In this document: positions 25,953 through 29,414 of the stretch, in pieces | Position numbering within the stretch: the stretch's first letter is position 1 | Layout of the letters: every line of letters starts with the position of its first letter | Virus record (IMG/VR): IMGVR_UViG_3300032093_000615 | Location: 1 to 29,414 of that record | Length of the DNA stretch: 29,414 nt | Source: a virus | Strand: one strand, 5' to 3' | Notes under the pieces: model-generated | Told to the model about the DNA's origin: nothing | What the model saw: the letters and a program-made list of their open reading frames with translations, nothing else | The model's database searches: none | Made by a program: the position numbers and the translations under genes

Positions 25953-28313
25953 CTAGCGGATGCCTACCACTTTCTTGTCGTCCGATGCAACCCCATCCTG
26001 TTCAACCATGCGCCGCAACTCGGACTTGCCCCACTTCAGGCGCTCCATCATCGCCCGTTCGGCGAAGACCTGCTTTTTGGTCGGAAAGTCCCGCGAGTGC
26101 AGCCGACCGCAGTCCACCCAGTTCGCTTCCTTGAGCGCGTGCAGCACGACCGCCTGCGGCACCTTGGCCACCGACGTTTGCAGATGGTCCGCAATGGTAG
26201 CGCATACGCGGTACAGCGGCCCGGCGATCACGCCGCGGTTGAACGGCGCGATCCGGCTGTGGATCATATCGACGATGCTGCTCTCGGTCATGCTCATGCC
26301 ATGCTCGACCATGTTCAGCTTCCATTCCGTCACCGGCGGCTTGGCCGCAGGGTTGAACGCTGAAACGTCGCGCTGGTGCAACCACGCCGCGATCTTGGCA
26401 AAGCCTTCCCGCTTGTACCATGCCCACATCTTGACCGCCTCGTCCTCGTCCATGCGCGGCGCGCGGCTCCAGACGCAGAACCAGCGCCGGTCCTGCGACG
26501 GGATCGTGATCGGCACTGCGTCATTGGTGAACGCGATCACCAGCAGACGGTTCAGCATCTCGTACGGGTGCAGGCCCTTGCGGTTGATCGTGATCGTCTC
26601 CGGCGGCGCGGCGATGATCGGCTTCAGCTTGTTCGCCAGCGCCCGGCGCTCCTTGGCCTCTGGCTCCTTCAACTCGTTCAGGATCACCACTTCAGCCTGC
26701 AAGCCGTAGCCCCACTGGCTGTCCAGCCCCTTCGTCTCGATGATCGACCGGTTGTGCTGGTGTTCGCCGCCGATGGCCCACAGGAATGGTGCCCACATGG
26801 TGTCCTTGCCGCTGCCCTCGTCGCCGCCGTGCAGCACTGCGTGGTTGATCTTGATGTTGGGGTGCTGCACCTTGAACGCCATCACGTTCAAGACATGCTC
26901 CAGTTCGGCCGGTTCTTCGATCAGCGTGCGGCAGTGGTCCAGCCACGGCGCGATGTCGCGGTCGCTGATGATGTCGCTGCCGGACAGGTCCGGCCGGTGG
27001 TTGATCCATGTGTTGCCGTATACCAGCCCATCGCGCGCCACCAGCACGCCCTCGCCCGGCGCGTAGGTCACGCCGACCAGCGCCTTCGCGCCGTACTCCT
27101 GCCGGCGCTCGTCGAAGTAGATGCTGGCCTGCACGCGGTTCTTCTTCGCACCGTGCATCGACTTGCACTCGACGTGCCGGAACAGCGCGTTGAAGACGTT
27201 GCGCGGCAACTCCCGCCGCGTCACCATGTCGAAATAGCTGTCGTCGGACTGAATGTAGGCGAAGCGCTCGAACCACTCGGCCTTCTCCAGCCGCCCGGCT
27301 TCCTTGCGCTCGACTTCCTTCACAATCGCCGACGCCTCGTCGGGAAACGCTTCGGTCGGCATGATCTTGTCGGCCATCATCTTCATGCGCTCGGCGATCA
27401 GTTCGTCGCGCAGCCCCGGCGTCACCCGCGGGCCGTCGTTCTCGGCGACCCAGTCGAGGAAGGTGCGGCTGTCGAGGTGCTGGCAGTGGCCGTGGTAGCA
27501 GCAGAACGAGCGGTCCAGCGGCTTGTAGCGGGCCTCCAGCGCGCCGTCGGTGTGTTCGGCATGGTTAGGGCAGACGATGCCGCACCAGCCGTCGTTGTTG
27601 ACGCGTGACAGCACGAGGTTGTTGTCCGACAGCCATTGCAGCACGGTGTCGCCGCCCGTGTCCCGGATCGACACATGCCGAAACTCGGCCGTGTCCGCCT
27701 CGGCCGGCACGACGCCCAGCGCGTCGCAAATCTCGCCCAGCGTGTACTCGCGCTCAGGGTGAAACTCGACCAGCCGCGCCGGAAAGTTGTTCCGCCCGCG
27801 CTTCAGGTTGATGCTGCCCGGCAGGCGGCAGTTGCGCACAGGATTGTTCGCGCCCGGATCGGTATAGCCTGCGTCGGCGATGACCTTGATCGCGGCGGTG
27901 AACTCCTGCTTGGTCGGCTGCGTGCTGAACGCGTAGCCCCACTGGAACGACCCCTCGGACGTTTCCATGATCCACGTCGGTTCGATGAGTGGCGTCTTCG
28001 ACTTCGTGCCAATGTCATCCAGCATCATGAACAGGACGAAGTCGCAGTACTCGCCGCGAGCGCCCGGCTTGTTGTCCTTGAAGCGGTCGATGATGAACGA
28101 GCCGGTGTTGACGTACCACGCCTCGCCATCCTTGATGCGGGCCTTGTCCGGCATGAACGCCGGGAACGTCGCCTTGGGCGCGCCGTCGCCGTGGTAGACG
28201 ATGTTGCCCCCATCATCCAGCTTCGGCTTCTGCTTCAGCAGCAGCGCGGTCTCGCCTTCAACGTCGGCCAGACCTGTGATGAACTCGATAAACTTAGTGC
28301 GATCCTCACTCAT
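25953..28313 (-). CDS. Primase-helicase (AEP-like primase fused to superfamily 3-type helicase)
   Basis: 786 residues. The N-terminal part resembles a RepB-type archaeo-eukaryotic primase: acidic motif FVLFMMLDDIGTKSK (92-106, D99 and D100), SFQWGYAFS (122-130) and NCRLPGSINLKRG (161-173). A zinc-binding-like cluster follows, WCGIVCPNHAEH (243-254) with CCYHGHCQH (271-279). The C-terminal part is a helicase like the DUF5906/D5 group: Walker A GGDEGSGKDT (496-505), Walker B EVVILNEL (541-548), sensor-like VIAFTNDAVPI (592-602), and DRRW (608-611). It would unwind DNA and prime synthesis for the neighbouring polymerase. The ribosome-binding site AGGAG overlaps the polymerase stop, so the two are coupled. 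Confidence 0.85.
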   Translation of the reverse strand: MSEDRTKFIEFITGLADVEGETALLLKQKPKLDDGGNIVYHGDGAPKATFPAFMPDKARIKDGEAWYVNTGSFIIDRFKDNKPGARGEYCDFVLFMMLDDIGTKSKTPLIEPTWIMETSEGSFQWGYAFSTQPTKQEFTAAIKVIADAGYTDPGANNPVRNCRLPGSINLKRGRNNFPARLVEFHPEREYTLGEICDALGVVPAEADTAEFRHVSIRDTGGDTVLQWLSDNNLVLSRVNNDGWCGIVCPNHAEHTDGALEARYKPLDRSFCCYHGHCQHLDSRTFLDWVAENDGPRVTPGLRDELIAERMKMMADKIMPTEAFPDEASAIVKEVERKEAGRLEKAEWFERFAYIQSDDSYFDMVTRRELPRNVFNALFRHVECKSMHGAKKNRVQASIYFDERRQEYGAKALVGVTYAPGEGVLVARDGLVYGNTWINHRPDLSGSDIISDRDIAPWLDHCRTLIEEPAELEHVLNVMAFKVQHPNIKINHAVLHGGDEGSGKDTMWAPFLWAIGGEHQHNRSIIETKGLDSQWGYGLQAEVVILNELKEPEAKERRALANKLKPIIAAPPETITINRKGLHPYEMLNRLLVIAFTNDAVPITIPSQDRRWFCVWSRAPRMDEDEAVKMWAWYKREGFAKIAAWLHQRDVSAFNPAAKPPVTEWKLNMVEHGMSMTESSIVDMIHSRIAPFNRGVIAGPLYRVCATIADHLQTSVAKVPQAVVLHALKEANWVDCGRLHSRDFPTKKQVFAERAMMERLKWGKSELRRMVEQDGVASDDKKVVGIR

Positions 28314-28323
28314 CGCGTCTCTC

Positions 28324-29414
28324 CTACTTCCCGTAACGGGTCATGGTGGCAACTTCCGCGTTCAGCGGCAGGCCCTCGGCCCACGCTGGCGCGGTTGTCA
28401 TGATCTTGAGCAGCGCAGCGGCCGCGGCTTCAGGGTCGGCAGTCTCCAGCACAACTTCGTCATGAACGTGGAGCACGCAGTCCAACCCTTCCTCTTCCAG
28501 CCGCCGCAGCGTGTGGCGCAACAGGTCGTTGGCCACCGCTTGCGTTATGTTCTCGCAGGCCAGACCGCGCCAGAGCCTAGCGCGGGGCCATTCCTTCGCG
28601 TCGGCCGCGGGCTTCCACGACGCCTTCGCGTAGGTGATGTTGCCCTCCTCATCGAAGCGGGCGAACGGATAGCATAACACACGTCCGCTCGGCAGGGCAT
28701 ACCAAAGATGCTGTGTGTCGTATAAATATGTGACCCGACCGGCGGAAAACTCCCTGCCGGGATTGCGCATGGCGGCCGAGTAGGCGTGCTCCAGCTTGCC
28801 CCAGTAGACCGGCGCCCACGGGTTCGCCCGGCGCCAGCCATCGACCATGCGCCGGCTCTCGTGCTCGGACAGGATCACGTTGTAGATGCGGCCCATCGCG
28901 GCGAAGGCACCCACACCGCCGGCGAAACCGCAGGCCAATTCCTGCACCTTCCCGATCTGGCGCTGGTCTTTATCCACAGCTTCGTAATCGACGCGGAACG
29001 TCGCCGCAGCGTTGTGCTTGTACACGTCCTCGCCGCGCTCGAAGATGCCCAGCTTGGCCGCGCCGCTGTTGGTGTTCGACGCCCACGGCGTCACCCGCGC
29101 TTCGATGGCCGCCCAGTCGGCCACGACCAGATGCTTGCCCGGCGCGGCCATCAGCGCGGGCCGCAGCATACCCTTCAGCACGTCGGTCACGCGGCGGCCG
29201 AACTTTGGCACGATCTTGTGCCCGCGGACGATAGCCTCGCGGGCTAGTGCCGGGTCGGCTGCACACTTTCGGGGGAAGTTGTGGACCTGAAGCCCAAACG
29301 ATGAAGCGCGGCCAGTAGCGCTACCTCCTGCAAATACGAACGCGCCTCTAACTCGGCTATCTTCCTCATCAGCCAGCGCCGCTGCCCTTGCGAACTTCGC
29401 CACGGACGAGGCCC
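28324..29414 (-). CDS. DNA polymerase I family (family A), 5' end cut by window edge
   Basis: At least 362 residues; the frame is open to the window edge. It contains the three polymerase motifs: motif A HLVVADWAAIEARV (catalytic Asp codon at 29118-29116), motif B RQIGKVQELACGFAGGVGAF (starting near 28962) and motif C LHVHDEVVLE (Asp codon at 28461-28459). The TGRASSFGLQVHNFPR stretch near the edge is typical of phage polymerases. The 3'-5' exonuclease and N-terminal domains would lie beyond the window. The usual aromatic Tyr of motif B is Phe in GFAGG. It is the replicative polymerase of the phage, followed 10 bases later by the primase-helicase gene. Confidence 0.9.
   Translation of the reverse strand, partial: ASSVAKFARAAALADEEDSRVRGAFVFAGGSATGRASSFGLQVHNFPRKCAADPALAREAIVRGHKIVPKFGRRVTDVLKGMLRPALMAAPGKHLVVADWAAIEARVTPWASNTNSGAAKLGIFERGEDVYKHNAAATFRVDYEAVDKDQRQIGKVQELACGFAGGVGAFAAMGRIYNVILSEHESRRMVDGWRRANPWAPVYWGKLEHAYSAAMRNPGREFSAGRVTYLYDTQHLWYALPSGRVLCYPFARFDEEGNITYAKASWKPAADAKEWPRARLWRGLACENITQAVANDLLRHTLRRLEEEGLDCVLHVHDEVVLETADPEAAAAALLKIMTTAPAWAEGLPLNAEVATMTRYGK

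Noticed and set aside
26376-27608. Rightward open frame of 410 residues
   Set aside because: It is antisense to the primase-helicase gene, whose motifs are intact.
1-29414. tRNA genes, integrase, repressor or lysis genes
   Set aside because: I looked for them and saw none that I could support; they may lie outside the window.

Overview
This window looks like part of the genome of a short-tailed (P22-type) double-stranded DNA phage, free or integrated, infecting a GC-rich bacterium, probably a proteobacterium. The structural genes run in the P22 virion order: small terminase, large terminase, portal, scaffold, coat, gp4-like adaptor, gp10-like stabilisation protein, gp14-like protein, gp7-like injection protein. 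Protein lengths are close to those of P22. No integrase, repressor, lysis gene, tRNA or bacterial housekeeping gene is visible, so lifestyle and host cannot be read from this piece. Both ends cut through genes: a virion protein on the left and a family A DNA polymerase on the right.

There are three transcription blocks. (1) Positions 1-18902 form a leftward packaging, head and tail operon. Its genes are nearly contiguous, with many TGATG, TAATG or ATGA stop/start overlaps. Additions to the P22 plan are a Pro/Gly/Tyr-rich protein between the terminase subunits, four tiny lysine-rich proteins between terminase and portal, a ferritin-like small protein, a 721-residue head- or tail-fibre protein between portal and scaffold, and several small beta-rich virion proteins near the tail. 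(2) Positions 20058-25889 form a rightward block of about two dozen very small genes, including four membrane microproteins, two zinc-binding-like proteins, a shortened sliding clamp and a protein made of 42 Gly-X dipeptides. Many share one ribosome-binding leader (GGAGCAA followed by TGAC or CGAC and ATG), and many are coupled by ATGA overlaps. (3) Positions 25953-29414 are a leftward replication block with DNA polymerase I followed by a primase-helicase. Blocks 2 and 3 converge on a strong hairpin terminator at 25895-25926.

Blocks 1 and 2 diverge from a non-coding region of about 1.1 kb (18903-20057). It is much more AT-rich in places and dense in short repeats: seven copies of a TGTGGGTCA motif (one degenerate), five of a TCTACCCTCA-like motif, two copies of a 20-base G-rich repeat, several dyads including a near-perfect 20-bp palindrome, and a long A/T block. 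It is the best candidate for the control switch and possibly a replication origin.

The least explained material is in block 2 and the control region: the repeat protein, the mini-clamp, the shared leader cassettes (with one orphan copy beyond the terminator), a probable split gene at 24492-24795, and a pair of paralogous 54-58 residue proteins.
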